Shown: one piece after another, positions 8,092 to 16,846 of the stretch
How the letters are laid out: each line of letters begins with the position of its first letter
How positions within the stretch are numbered: position 1 is the stretch's first letter
Assembly (NCBI RefSeq): GCF_010725485.1
Contig: NZ_AP022598.1
Span: forward strand, 3,038,001-3,102,000
Origin: Mycolicibacterium parafortuitum
GTDB lineage: Bacteria > Actinomycetota > Actinomycetes > Mycobacteriales > Mycobacteriaceae
Length of the DNA: 64,000 nt
Direction: 5' to 3'
Translations under genes and position numbers: made by a program
The notes under the pieces: model-generated
The model's database searches: none
The model's input: the letters and a program-made list of their open reading frames with translations, nothing else
What the model was told of the DNA's origin: nothing

Positions 8092-9216
8092 GTGACCGCC
8101 GACCCCGCCGACCGTCCCAGCATTCTCGGCTACCTCGGACCCAACTGGTTCGCCTCGGTGATGGGCACCGGCATCGTCGCCAATGCCGGTGCGTCTCTTC
8201 CGGTGCACGTGCCGGGATTGCGGGGGTTCGCGCTCGTGGTGTGGGTCGCCTCGGCGGTGTGGCTGGTGGTCCTGATCCTGGCGATGATCGCGCACTGGCT
8301 GCGCAACCCGACCGTCGCACGCAGCCACGCCCGCAACCCGACGATGGCGCACTTCTACGGGGCGGCACCGATGGCGCTGCTGACCGTCGCGTCGGGAGCG
8401 CTCATCGTCGGCGAGGACCTCGTCGGCACCCGGATCGCGGTCGACATGGCGTGGATGCTGTGGATCGCGGGCACCCTCGGCGGCCTGTTCACCGCGATGA
8501 GCATTCCGTACCTGATGTTCACGCAGTACCGGGTCGAACCCGACGCCGCGTTCGGCGGCTGGCTGATGCCGGTGGTGCCGCCCATGGTGGCGGCCGCGAC
8601 GGGCAGTCTGCTCATCCCGCACATGGCACCGGGAACGGGCCGGGCCACCATGCTCTACGGCTGCTACGCGATGTTCGGGCTGTCGCTGGTCGCGTCCCTG
8701 ATCATCATCACGATGGTCTGGAGCAGGTTGTCGCATTTCGGCACTTCGGGGACCGCCCGGGTGCCGACACTGTGGATCGTCTTGGGTCCGCTGGGCCAAT
8801 CCATCACTGTCGCCGGACTTCTCGGCACCGACGCCGCGCTGGCCGTCGACGACGAGTTGGCCGCCGGGATGCGGGTGTTCGCGGTGCTCTACGGCGTGCC
8901 GGTATGGGGTTTCGCGGTGCTGTGGATCGGGCTGGCGACCGCGCTGACCGTGCGCACGCTGCGCCGCGGCATGCCGTTCGCACTGACCTGGTGGAGCCTG
9001 ACGTTCCCGGTCGGCACGTTCGTCACCGGTACCACCCAACTCGCGGTGCACACCGCGCTGCCCGCGTTCCGTTACGCCGCGGCGGTCGCCTATGTCGGCC
9101 TGTTGTGCACGTGGATCCTGGTGGCCGTGCGGACATTTCGCGTCGGTATCACCCGCGGGCTGTTCACCCCGCCGGGCAGTGACCCGATCCGTGCGTACAA
9201 GGACCCCGCCACGTAG
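8092..9216 (+). CDS. TDT-family (TehA/SLAC1-like) membrane transporter
   Basis: The 374-residue protein carries about ten hydrophobic helices and the family opening YLGPNWFASVMGTGIVA. TDT proteins include tellurite/C4-dicarboxylate and anion-channel-like carriers such as TehA and SLAC1, acting in the cytoplasmic membrane; the substrate here is unknown. I chose GTG at 8092 because CATACT (8079-8084) is a good -10 box 7 nt upstream, giving a leaderless mRNA, and because family members begin near this point. An in-frame ATG at 8023 would add 23 residues (MSARRHAADRG...) with no family similarity. The gene is divergent from the histidine kinase operon and about 160 bp from its start, so shared regulation is possible. 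Confidence 0.85.
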   Translation: MTADPADRPSILGYLGPNWFASVMGTGIVANAGASLPVHVPGLRGFALVVWVASAVWLVVLILAMIAHWLRNPTVARSHARNPTMAHFYGAAPMALLTVASGALIVGEDLVGTRIAVDMAWMLWIAGTLGGLFTAMSIPYLMFTQYRVEPDAAFGGWLMPVVPPMVAAATGSLLIPHMAPGTGRATMLYGCYAMFGLSLVASLIIITMVWSRLSHFGTSGTARVPTLWIVLGPLGQSITVAGLLGTDAALAVDDELAAGMRVFAVLYGVPVWGFAVLWIGLATALTVRTLRRGMPFALTWWSLTFPVGTFVTGTTQLAVHTALPAFRYAAAVAYVGLLCTWILVAVRTFRVGITRGLFTPPGSDPIRAYKDPAT

Positions 9217-9243
9217 CCGGGGCGGCATGCCAGAATCGCCGAC

Positions 9244-10137
9244 GTGCGTATCGGGATGACGATGCCGGTGATGGAGCCCGATCTCGACCGGGCGACGCTG
9301 AAGGCGTGGGCGCGACTGGTCGACGACGGGCCGTTCTCGTCGCTGTGCTGGGGTGAGCGGATCGCGTTCGACAATCCCGAGAGCCTCACGCTGCTCGGTG
9401 CGCTGGGGGCATGGACCGAGCGGGTGCGGCTGGTCACGACGGTGGTGATCCCGCAGCTGCACGACCCGGTGATGCTCGCCAAACAGCTGGCCACCGGCGA
9501 CCTGTTGTGCGACGGACGGCTGACCGTCGGGATCGGCGTGGGTGGGCGGCACGAGGATTACCGCGCGGTCGGCGCGGATCCCGCGACGCAGACAATGCGC
9601 GAGATGGCCGAGCGGGTGGACCTGATGAAGCGCGTGTGGGCGGGGGAGAAGCTGACCGACTCGACGCTGCCGGTCGGGCCGCCCCCGGTGCAGGCCGGCG
9701 GGCCGCCGCTGCAGGTCGGAACGCTCGGACCCAAGACCGTGCGCAGCGCCGCCGGGTGGGCCGAGGGGGTCGCGGGCACGACGCTGGATCTGGACACCGG
9801 TAAGCAGAACGAGCTGTTCGACATCGCCCGCGATGCATGGCGGGAGGCCGGCAAGGGTGCGCCGCACCTGGCGACGTCGTTCTGGTTCGCGATCGGGGAC
9901 GGCGACGCGCCCCGGCAGCAGGTGCACCGTCACCTGCTGCGGTACATGAACTGGATCCCGTCGGAGTTCGTCGACGCGCTGGCGCCGACGACCGGGTTCG
10001 CGGGCACCGCCGACGAGCTCTGTGCGGTCCTGGACGGATTCGCCGCCATCGGCACCGACGAGGTGCACCTGATCCCGACGAGCTCGGACATCGAGCAGGT
10101 GCGCCGGGCCGCCGAGGTGGTTGCCGAGCTCGGGTGA
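9244..10137 (+). CDS. LLM-class (F420-dependent type) oxidoreductase
   Basis: The 297-residue protein has the luciferase-like TIM-barrel pattern: an opening beta strand (VRIGMTMP), WGERIAFDNPESLTLLGALGA, a TVVIPQLHDPVMLAKQLATGDLL segment, DGRLTVGIGVGGRHEDYRAVG and a C-terminal TADELCAVLDGFAAIGTDEVHL. In mycobacteria such proteins usually use coenzyme F420, sometimes FMN, to reduce or oxidise small organic substrates in the cytoplasm; the substrate is not apparent. CAGAAT at 9231-9236 is a possible -10 box 7 nt before the GTG at 9244, so the mRNA may be leaderless. Its 3' end is followed 19 bp later by the DUF899 gene, which may be co-transcribed. Confidence 0.88.
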   Translation: MRIGMTMPVMEPDLDRATLKAWARLVDDGPFSSLCWGERIAFDNPESLTLLGALGAWTERVRLVTTVVIPQLHDPVMLAKQLATGDLLCDGRLTVGIGVGGRHEDYRAVGADPATQTMREMAERVDLMKRVWAGEKLTDSTLPVGPPPVQAGGPPLQVGTLGPKTVRSAAGWAEGVAGTTLDLDTGKQNELFDIARDAWREAGKGAPHLATSFWFAIGDGDAPRQQVHRHLLRYMNWIPSEFVDALAPTTGFAGTADELCAVLDGFAAIGTDEVHLIPTSSDIEQVRRAAEVVAELG

Positions 10138-10156
10138 GGCGGGGCAAGCTCACCGT

Positions 10157-10825
10157 ATGGAGCCCACCCTGCCGCCGATCGTGTCCCGCGCCGAATGGGA
10201 CAGGGCCCGCGCCGAACTGCTGGTGCGCGAGAAGGAGCTGATCCGGCTCAAGGACACGGTCAGCGCGGCCCGACGCAGGCTGCCGATGGTCGAGGTCGGC
10301 ACGCCCTACGTGTTCGACACCGAGTCCGGCCCGCTGAGCCTGCTGGATCTGTTCGACGGGCGTCGCCAGCTCATCGTGCAGCACTTCATGTTCGGGTCAG
10401 ACTGGGACGAAGGGTGCCCGGGCTGCTCGATGATGGCCGACCACATCGGCCCGCTGTCGCACCTGTACGCCAAGGACACCTCGCTGGTGCTGGTGTCACG
10501 CGCACCGGTGGGCAAGCTCGTCGCGTTCAAGGACCGGATGGGATGGGACCTGCCGTGGGTGTCCTCGGGGCGCAGCACCTTCAACGAGGACTTCCACACC
10601 ACCGTCGACGGCGAGGAGCATCACTCGATCAGCGCATTCCTGCGCGACGGTGACCGCGTGTTTCACACCTGGCAGACGTTCGACCGCGGTGAGGAGCCGT
10701 TCATGCTGGTCTTCGACCTGCTCGATCTGACCGTCTACGGGCGGCAGGAGACCTGGGAGGACTCACCCCCGGGGTGGCCGCAGCAGCCGCCGTATGAGTG
10801 GATCCGGTTGCACGACTCGTACTGA
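10157..10825 (+). CDS. DUF899 thioredoxin-like protein
   Basis: The 222-residue protein starts with a helical segment rich in charged residues (SRAEWDRARAELLVREKELIRLKD) and continues into a thioredoxin-like fold with LIVQHFMFGSDWDEGCPGCSMMADHI, where CPGC occupies the CxxC active-site position. The end LFDLLDLTVYGRQETWEDSPPGW is typical of DUF899. The biochemical role of the family is not established; a thiol-redox activity is inferred from CxxC. I chose the ATG at 10157 over an upstream in-frame ATG at 10121 because the shorter protein matches the family start, the longer one overlaps the oxidoreductase gene, and CAAGCT at 10145-10150 could serve as a -10 box. Confidence 0.85.
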   Translation: MEPTLPPIVSRAEWDRARAELLVREKELIRLKDTVSAARRRLPMVEVGTPYVFDTESGPLSLLDLFDGRRQLIVQHFMFGSDWDEGCPGCSMMADHIGPLSHLYAKDTSLVLVSRAPVGKLVAFKDRMGWDLPWVSSGRSTFNEDFHTTVDGEEHHSISAFLRDGDRVFHTWQTFDRGEEPFMLVFDLLDLTVYGRQETWEDSPPGWPQQPPYEWIRLHDSY

Positions 10826-10841
10826 CCGCCGCGCCGACCGA

Positions 10842-11069
10842 CTACCTGAGCCACTTCCAAGGCTTGTCCCAGTGTCCGGGCGGCACCCCGACCCACGGAC
10901 CGAGGTGCCCGGGCGGCACGTGCACCACGTGCCCGATGTGTCCGGGTGGGGGAGGCGGTCCCGGATGCCACCAGTGCGGGTCGGCGGCTGCGGTGCCTGC
11001 GCCGACGGACAGGCCGGCGCCCAACCCGGCGGCGATCGCCGCGGCCGCGAACAACTTCTTCACCTGCAT
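10842..11069 (-). CDS. Small secreted Pro/Gly/His-rich protein
   Basis: The 75-residue product has a clear Sec signal peptide (MQVKKLFAAAAIAAGLGAGL, cleavage after AAA in GTAAADP) and a mature part of about 46 residues rich in Pro, Gly, His and Trp (PHWWHPGPPPPPGH, VPPGHLGPWVGVPPGHW). It is probably cell-wall associated or secreted. A good Shine-Dalgarno sequence (AAGGAG) lies 7 nt before the ATG. The repeated PPGH units and the three histidine clusters might bind metal, but this is a guess. Proteins of this kind are frequent and uncharacterised in mycobacteria. It is convergent with the DUF899 gene. Confidence 0.8.
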   Translation of the reverse strand: MQVKKLFAAAAIAAGLGAGLSVGAGTAAADPHWWHPGPPPPPGHIGHVVHVPPGHLGPWVGVPPGHWDKPWKWLR

Positions 11070-11352
11070 CGTGCGCTCCTTACCTGGGGGATGCTCGTTG
11101 CGGATCTACCTCCTGTCCAACGCACGACGACGGTCGTCCATACCAACGATGCGCGGGAACTTCGCGACCGTCAGGCTCCCTGCACCCCGCTCTCGGAGTC
11201 CGCAGCTACCGCAGCGGCGCAGCGCCGTTCGCGTTCACCACGCGCGCTGTCCAATTGGCGAAAATGCAAGCAAACTGACGAAGACGTCAAGAAAAGTGCG
11301 GTAACTTGCGCGAATTCGGGCGTGGTCGGCGCCCGGGCGAACGGGGGATGAC
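11070..11352. other. Intergenic region between divergent secreted-protein genes
   Basis: This 283-bp stretch separates two divergent genes for exported proteins. It contains the minus-strand Shine-Dalgarno sequence at its left edge and GGGGGA (11343-11348 region) before the M13 peptidase GTG at its right edge. The right third is AT-richer than its surroundings. I see no convincing -35/-10 pair, repeat or RNA gene. Confidence 0.5.
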
Positions 11353-14300
11353 GTGATTGATGGTGCTCGCCGAACGAACGGACATGCCAGGTACGTAGGC
11401 CGGGTGGGGGCCCTGGCGGTGGCCTTGGGGATAGGTCTGGCCGTCGCATCCACGGGGGGAATCGGCGAGGCGCTGGCCGATACCGGCGGAGCGGATTCGG
11501 CGTCGTCGGCATCGGACTCTGCCTCGGCCTCCGCCCGCAAGCCCCACGTGGCGCGGGCCCAGGACGCCCCGTCCGGCGCAACCAAGAGTGCCGCGGGCGG
11601 CGAGGACGAACCCGCCGCGGGCGGCGGGAATCAGCGCGCCGCGGGCAGCGAGGTCGATCCCGTCGGGTCCAAGGTGTCGTCCCAGCGCGACGCGGACCTT
11701 GATATCGATATCGACCCGGATGCCGACGCCGATGCCGATGTCGATGTCGCCGATGGCGATGCCGACGCCGATGTCGTTGATTCCGAACCGGACTCGCGCG
11801 TCGACGAGGCCTTCGGCGCCCGGCCCGACGATACCGACAGCCGCACCACGCGAATCCGTGCCGACAACCCTCCGCCCGCCACGGCACCCGTGGCACTGGA
11901 CGCGTCGAGTAGGAAAACGTCGGCAGCACAGCAGAAGTCGGCGGCGACCGAGACGGCGCAGGTGATGTTGGCCGGTCAGCTCACGTCGGCCGGTCCGCTG
12001 CCGCCGGTCGGTCCACCGGCGCCGCCGAACCTGTTGGTGTTGCTGACCGGATGGTTCGGCAATCTCCAGCGCACCTTCTTCAACCGGGCGCCTGACGCCC
12101 GCGACCAGACGGTGACGCTGGTCCTGGACAAGCCGGAGAACGTCAGTGATCCGCTTGCCTTGTCGGCCAGTGACCAGGACGGGGATGCGCTGTCCTTCAG
12201 CCTGTTGGTCAACCGGGGGCCCAGGCGCGGCGTTGTCACCTTCGACCAGGCCACGGGAACGTTCACCTACGATCCCGACGATGCGTTCGCACGCAGCGGT
12301 GGCACGGATACGTTCACCTACAAGGTCAGCGACGCGTCAGCCGATTGGCATCTGCCGGGTCTGGTCAGCTTGCTGACCAAAACCGACTTCGGACACGCCG
12401 ACCTCGCCACCGTGACGATCAGGGTGGCGCCGACGCTCAGGTCGGGAATCGACCTGACCAACGTCGACGACAGTGTTCGCATCCAGGACGATCCGTTCGG
12501 CTGGCTGAACGGCACATGGTGGAAGAACTACCAGATCCCGGCCCGCCGAAACGGCGCCGGTGTTATCCACGAGGTTTTCGACACAGTGGCGCAACGCATT
12601 CGCGAGCTGGTCACCGGTATCGACCGCGAGGCAGCACAGCCCGATTCCGATGCCCAACGCATCGCCGACATGTTCGCGAGCTTCATGGACACCGCCGCCG
12701 TCGCCGACGCCGGCGTGCAGCCGCTACTCGCGGAGCTGGCCAGAATCGACAACGCGGCCGACCACTCAGCGCTGGCCGCCGTGCTCGGCTCCCTGGCCGG
12801 GGTGAACTTCGGGTTCGAGACATGGGTGGACACGGACGCCAAGGATTCGTCCCGCCTCGTCCTGCAACTCAACCAGGTCGCACTCGGGCTCCCGGACAGG
12901 GCCTACTACATCGAGCCGCGGCACGCGACCATCCTGGCCGAGTACCCGGAGCACATCGCCAGGATGTTCGCGTTGGTGTACGGCGGGGTGGCCGGCGATT
13001 ACACCCAGGCCGCACAACGCATCGTGGCCTTCGAGTCGGCGCTGGCAGCCGCGCAGTGGGACCCGGTCGAGCTTCGCGATCCCGTAGCGATCTACAACCC
13101 GCGCAGTCTCGCCGAACTGGCGGCGGAGGCGCCGGGGTTCGACTGGGGTTCGTGGGCGCACGGGTACGGAGCATCATCCGAACACACCGAGACGGTGATC
13201 GTCCGTCAACCCGACTATCTGACGGCATACGCCCAAGCCTGGTCGGCGGAATCGCTCCAGGACCTCAAGGTCTGGGCGAGCTGGCTGACCATCCACAGCC
13301 GCGCGATCCTGCTCACCGACGACATCCTCGCGGAGAACTTCGCGTTCAACCATCAGCGGCTGTTCGGCCAGGAGCGGACCAGCGACAGGTGGCAGCGGGG
13401 ACTGTCGGCCGTCAACGATGTGCTCGGCTTCGCAGTGGGAAAGCTCTACGTCGACAAGCACTTTCCGGTTGAAGCCAAGCGTCAGATCGAAGACATGGTC
13501 GACAACCTGCTCGCGGCGTACCGGGACAGCATTGCCGAACTCGAGTGGATGTCCCCGGAAACCCGGGCCAAGGCCCTGGAAAAACTGGACAAAATGACCG
13601 TCAAGGTCGGTTATCCCGAGACCTGGGTCGACTATTCCGGCCTGGTCATCGCGCCCGACGACCTCTACGGGAACTACGTGCGTGGTCTTGGCGCCGCACG
13701 GGCGCGCGACCTGGACCGAGTCGGCCCGCTGGTCGACCGCAGCACATGGATCGACGTCCCGCAGGACGTCAACGCGTACTACTCAGCCGGTACCAATGAG
13801 ATCATCTTCCCTGCAGGGTTTTTGCTGGCCCCGCTGTTCGACCCCGAGGCCGACATCGCGGCCAGTTACGGAGCGATCGGCTCGGTCATCGGCCACGAGA
13901 TCGGTCACGCCTTCGACGACGAGGGTTCTCAGTACGACGGCGACGGCAACCTCGTCGACTGGTGGACGGCGGCCGACCGCGCCGCGTTCGAGGCGAAGAC
14001 ACAGCGACTGATCGAACAGTACGACGGCTATGTGCCGCGGCAACTTCCCAACGGGCCCCACGTCAACGGGGCACTGACGGTGGGTGAGAACATCGCCGAT
14101 CTCGGTGGGCTGGCCATCGCCCTCAAGGCATACGTCAAATCCCTGGGCGGCCAGACCGCTCCCGTCGTCGACGGATACACCGGAGTGCAGCGTGTCCTGC
14201 TCGGGTATGTGCAGTTTTACCGAGGCAAGTACAACGACGGCACACTCCTGTCGCTGATGGCCACCGATCCGCATGCGCCGGCCGAGTTCCGGGCCAACGG

Positions 14301-14400
14301 GGTTCTGCGCAACCTCGACACGTTCTACGAGGCGTTCGGTGTCACCAAGACGGACGCGATGTACCTTCCTCCGGAACAGCGCGTACGTATCTGGTACTGA
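11353..14400 (+). CDS. Secreted M13 (neprilysin-type) zinc metallopeptidase with Asp-rich and cadherin-like N-terminus
   Basis: The 1015-residue protein opens with a signal-like segment (VGALAVALGIGLAVAS, ending ALADT), a Ser/Ala-rich region and an acidic Asp/Ala repeat tract (about residues 114-150). A cadherin/VCBS-like beta domain follows (about 250-355; ALSASDQDGDALSF, GTFTYDPDDAFA, TDTFTYKVSD). The M13 peptidase fills about 365-1015, the usual M13 length. The zinc site is VIGHEIGHAFDD with H848 and H852, third ligand E912 in VGENIADLGG; NAYYSAGTNEIIFPAGFL precedes it, and the end RVRIWY matches M13 C-termini. It should cleave peptides outside the membrane. M. tuberculosis Zmp1 is a relative without this extension. 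The Asp-rich tract could bind calcium (inference). The start GTG has GGGGGA 5 nt upstream. Confidence 0.9.
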   Translation: MIDGARRTNGHARYVGRVGALAVALGIGLAVASTGGIGEALADTGGADSASSASDSASASARKPHVARAQDAPSGATKSAAGGEDEPAAGGGNQRAAGSEVDPVGSKVSSQRDADLDIDIDPDADADADVDVADGDADADVVDSEPDSRVDEAFGARPDDTDSRTTRIRADNPPPATAPVALDASSRKTSAAQQKSAATETAQVMLAGQLTSAGPLPPVGPPAPPNLLVLLTGWFGNLQRTFFNRAPDARDQTVTLVLDKPENVSDPLALSASDQDGDALSFSLLVNRGPRRGVVTFDQATGTFTYDPDDAFARSGGTDTFTYKVSDASADWHLPGLVSLLTKTDFGHADLATVTIRVAPTLRSGIDLTNVDDSVRIQDDPFGWLNGTWWKNYQIPARRNGAGVIHEVFDTVAQRIRELVTGIDREAAQPDSDAQRIADMFASFMDTAAVADAGVQPLLAELARIDNAADHSALAAVLGSLAGVNFGFETWVDTDAKDSSRLVLQLNQVALGLPDRAYYIEPRHATILAEYPEHIARMFALVYGGVAGDYTQAAQRIVAFESALAAAQWDPVELRDPVAIYNPRSLAELAAEAPGFDWGSWAHGYGASSEHTETVIVRQPDYLTAYAQAWSAESLQDLKVWASWLTIHSRAILLTDDILAENFAFNHQRLFGQERTSDRWQRGLSAVNDVLGFAVGKLYVDKHFPVEAKRQIEDMVDNLLAAYRDSIAELEWMSPETRAKALEKLDKMTVKVGYPETWVDYSGLVIAPDDLYGNYVRGLGAARARDLDRVGPLVDRSTWIDVPQDVNAYYSAGTNEIIFPAGFLLAPLFDPEADIAASYGAIGSVIGHEIGHAFDDEGSQYDGDGNLVDWWTAADRAAFEAKTQRLIEQYDGYVPRQLPNGPHVNGALTVGENIADLGGLAIALKAYVKSLGGQTAPVVDGYTGVQRVLLGYVQFYRGKYNDGTLLSLMATDPHAPAEFRANGVLRNLDTFYEAFGVTKTDAMYLPPEQRVRIWY

Positions 14401-14412
14401 CCCCGAAACACG

Positions 14413-14474
14413 CGCGAGCAGACGCGAACTCGCACAGATTCCGCCTGAATCATGCGATTTCGCGTCTGCTCGCG
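14413..14474. terminator. Long hairpin between convergent genes (likely bidirectional terminator)
   Basis: A perfect 16-bp inverted repeat, CGCGAGCAGACGCGAA at 14413-14428 and its complement at 14459-14474, encloses nested arms CGCA/TGCG and GATTC/GAATC around a CGCCT loop. The whole element is an almost continuous hairpin. It lies between the stop of the M13 peptidase gene and the stop of the acyl-CoA dehydrogenase gene. There is no U-tract. Palindromes of this kind recur at convergent gene ends in mycobacteria as I recall, so it may also be a dispersed repeat. Confidence 0.7.
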
Positions 14475-14481
14475 ACAGGTA

Positions 14482-15588
14482 CTAGAGCGCGACGACCTCG
14501 TAGTCGTCGAGCTGGTCGATCAGCACGTGCAGATGGTCCTGCGCGGAACCCAGGGTGCGGTCGATCGCGGTGAGCCGCGCCGCGTAGTGCGAGATCGGGT
14601 ACTCGGCCGTCACGCCGATACCGCCGTGCAGCTGGATGGACTCCTGGGCGATGTGGCGTCCCGACCGGCCGATCTGCAGCTTGGCCCGCGCGGCGATGGT
14701 CGTGTCCAGGTTGTCGTCGGCGACCGACATCGCCGCGTAGAACGTCATGCTGCGGGCGAGTTCCAGCGAGACGTACATGTCGGCGGCCCGCTGGGTCAGC
14801 GTCTGGAACTTGCTCAGCGTGACCCCGAACTGCTTGCGCTGCGTGAGGTACTCGCTCGTCAGCCGCAGCGCTTCCTCCATCGCGCCGAGGGCTTCGGCGC
14901 ACAGCCCCGACGAGATCCGCACCAGCGCCCGCGAGATTGCCTCTGACGCGTCGGCGGCGTCGCCGAGCGGTTCGGCGGCGACCGAGTCGAAGTCGATCTG
15001 CGCACCGCGCTGGCCGTCGAACGTGCGGAACGGCGTGCGCGCGGTCGCGGCGGCGTCGACGAGGAACAGTCCGGTCCCGCCGTCGGGCAGCTGTGCGCTG
15101 ACGACGAGCGTATCGGCGCAGTCACCGGCCAGCACCGGGTTCTTGCTGCCGCTGACGGTCCACGAATCCCCGTCACGCACAGCCTTGGTCGCGACCGCGG
15201 CGGTGGGCAGGCGCATCCCGGGTTCGAGGTGGGCGAACGCCAGCAGCCGCTCGCCGGCGGCGACCTCGTCGAGCAGGGCGCACTGTTGTTCGGTTCCGGC
15301 CTCGGCGATCAGCGCACCGGGCCCGAGCGCGGCGTGCAACACCGGTTCGGGCGCCAGCCGCCTGCCGATCTCGGTGAGTACGACGAGAACCTCGATCTGC
15401 CCGCCGGCGTCCTCGTCGAATCCGAGACCGAGAACACCCACCTCGGCGAGCTGCTTCCAGACGTCGCGGCTCCATCCGAGTTCGGAATCGAGGGTCTTGA
15501 GCCGACTTTCGGGGTCGTACTTACGCGACAGCATGTCCCGGGTGGTGTCGCGGAGCAGGACCTGCTCTTCACTGAACTGAAAATCCAT
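14482..15588 (-). CDS. Acyl-CoA dehydrogenase, second subunit of a pair
   Basis: The 368-residue flavoprotein has the three ACAD parts: N-terminal helices (MDFQFSEEQVLLRDTTRDML), the middle beta domain (TVSGSKNPVLAGDCADTLVVSAQ) and the C-terminal helices with QLHGGIGVTAEYPISHYAARL, the FAD-binding QxxGGxG motif. It lies 8 bp downstream of a second ACAD gene. In mycobacteria such adjacent pairs usually form alpha2-beta2 heterotetramers in which FAD and active site are shared, often for cholesterol or branched side-chain CoA esters. The substrate here is unknown. The glutamate position of the usual catalytic base is not obvious in this subunit. It is probably co-transcribed with the upstream ACAD gene. 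Confidence 0.9.
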   Translation of the reverse strand: MDFQFSEEQVLLRDTTRDMLSRKYDPESRLKTLDSELGWSRDVWKQLAEVGVLGLGFDEDAGGQIEVLVVLTEIGRRLAPEPVLHAALGPGALIAEAGTEQQCALLDEVAAGERLLAFAHLEPGMRLPTAAVATKAVRDGDSWTVSGSKNPVLAGDCADTLVVSAQLPDGGTGLFLVDAAATARTPFRTFDGQRGAQIDFDSVAAEPLGDAADASEAISRALVRISSGLCAEALGAMEEALRLTSEYLTQRKQFGVTLSKFQTLTQRAADMYVSLELARSMTFYAAMSVADDNLDTTIAARAKLQIGRSGRHIAQESIQLHGGIGVTAEYPISHYAARLTAIDRTLGSAQDHLHVLIDQLDDYEVVAL

Positions 15589-15596
15589 GTCTTAGC

Positions 15597-16754
15597 TCAC
15601 AATCCGAGAATGGTCGACGCGATGATGGTGCGCTGGACCTCGTTGCTGCCGCCGTAGATCGAGGTCTTGCGGTAGTTCAGGTAGCGCGGCGCGGCTTCCT
15701 GCGCCCAGTCGGCCGAGGCGATTCCGTCGGTGCCGAACGGCAGCGCGTCGGCGCCCGCGACCTCCATCAGAAGTTCGGTGGCGGCCTGCTGCAGCTCGCT
15801 GGCACGCAGCTTCAGCACCGACGAGGCGGGGTTGGGCTTGCCTTCCTTGGATCCGGTCGCCACCCGCATCTGCGTCAGTTCCAGTGCCAGCACGTCGTTC
15901 TCGGTCTCGGCCAGCCGTGCCGCGAACAGCGGGTCGTCGATCAGGCCGCTGGCCTTCGCGCGCTCCTTGGCCTCGGCCAGCTTGAGCTTGGTGCGACCGA
16001 TCTGGGTGATGCCGGTGCGTTCGTTGCCGAGCAGGAACTTGGCGTACGACCAGCCCTGGTTCTCCTCGCCGACCAGCTGGTCAGCGGGCACCCGGACGTC
16101 TTCGAAGAACACCTCGTTGACCTCGTAGCTGCCGTCGATCAACTTGATCGGGCGCAACGTGATGCCGGGGGTGTTCATGTCGATGAGCAGGAACGAGATA
16201 CCGGCCTGCTTCTTGGGCGCGTTCGGATCGGTGCGGACCAGGCAGAAGATCCAGTCGGCGTACTGGCCGAGCGTGGTCCACGTCTTCTGGCCGTTGACGA
16301 CGTAGCTGTCGCCGTCGCGCAGCGCGGTGGTCCGCAGCGACGCGAGGTCCGAGCCGGCTTCGGGCTCGGAGAAGCCCTGGCACCACCAGATGTCGACGGC
16401 CGCGGTCGGCGGCAGGAACCGCTCCTTGAGCTCCTGGCTACCGAACTCGGCGATCACCGGGCCGACCATCTTGGCGTTGAACGTCAGCGGCTCGGGAACG
16501 CTGGCCAGCTGCATCTCGTCGAGCCAGATCTGGTGCTGGATCGGCGTCCAGTCCTTGCCGCCCCATTCGACCGGCCAGTTGGGCACCATCAGCCCGTGGT
16601 CGTTGAGGATCTTGTTCGCCGTGACGATGTCGTCGCGGTTGGCCTCGGAGCCGGTGCGGGTCCGCTCGCGGATCTCGGCCGGGATCTTCGTCCGGTAGAA
16701 GTTGCGAAGCTCGTCGCGGAATTCGGCTTCCTCGGGCGTGAGCGCCAGCTGCAT
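15597..16754 (-). CDS. Acyl-CoA dehydrogenase, first subunit of a pair
   Basis: This 385-residue ACAD starts MQLALTPEEAEFRDELRNFY and shows the substrate/FAD region WCQGFSEPEAGSDLASLRTTA, the loop VNGQKTWTTLGQYADWIFCLVRT and the C-terminal RKTSIYGGSNEVQRTIIA. Where medium-chain enzymes have the catalytic glutamate (YEGT) this protein has YGGS, which is common in the mycobacterial heteromeric FadE enzymes, where the base comes from elsewhere. It is the first gene of a two-gene operon with the 368-residue subunit. The product should oxidise an acyl-CoA to the 2,3-enoyl-CoA in beta-oxidation of a fatty acid, sterol side chain or similar compound; the exact substrate is open. The ATG at 16754 has GGAGG-like bases upstream (CAGGAGGCTG read on the minus strand). 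Confidence 0.92.
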   Translation of the reverse strand: MQLALTPEEAEFRDELRNFYRTKIPAEIRERTRTGSEANRDDIVTANKILNDHGLMVPNWPVEWGGKDWTPIQHQIWLDEMQLASVPEPLTFNAKMVGPVIAEFGSQELKERFLPPTAAVDIWWCQGFSEPEAGSDLASLRTTALRDGDSYVVNGQKTWTTLGQYADWIFCLVRTDPNAPKKQAGISFLLIDMNTPGITLRPIKLIDGSYEVNEVFFEDVRVPADQLVGEENQGWSYAKFLLGNERTGITQIGRTKLKLAEAKERAKASGLIDDPLFAARLAETENDVLALELTQMRVATGSKEGKPNPASSVLKLRASELQQAATELLMEVAGADALPFGTDGIASADWAQEAAPRYLNYRKTSIYGGSNEVQRTIIASTILGL

Positions 16755-16846
16755 TGACAGCCTCCTGGTTCATCGGCGTACCACCGCCAGACTAACCGTT
16801 TGGTTGGGAGACAAACAGGCGGGTCCGGGGCCTGGTTACGACGCTG

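Noticed and set aside
7900..10068. 722-codon open frame on the minus strand opposite the transporter and oxidoreductase genes
   Set aside because: It is a GC-driven shadow; composition is Arg/His/Gly/Asp-rich without domains, while the plus-strand genes have clear family motifs.
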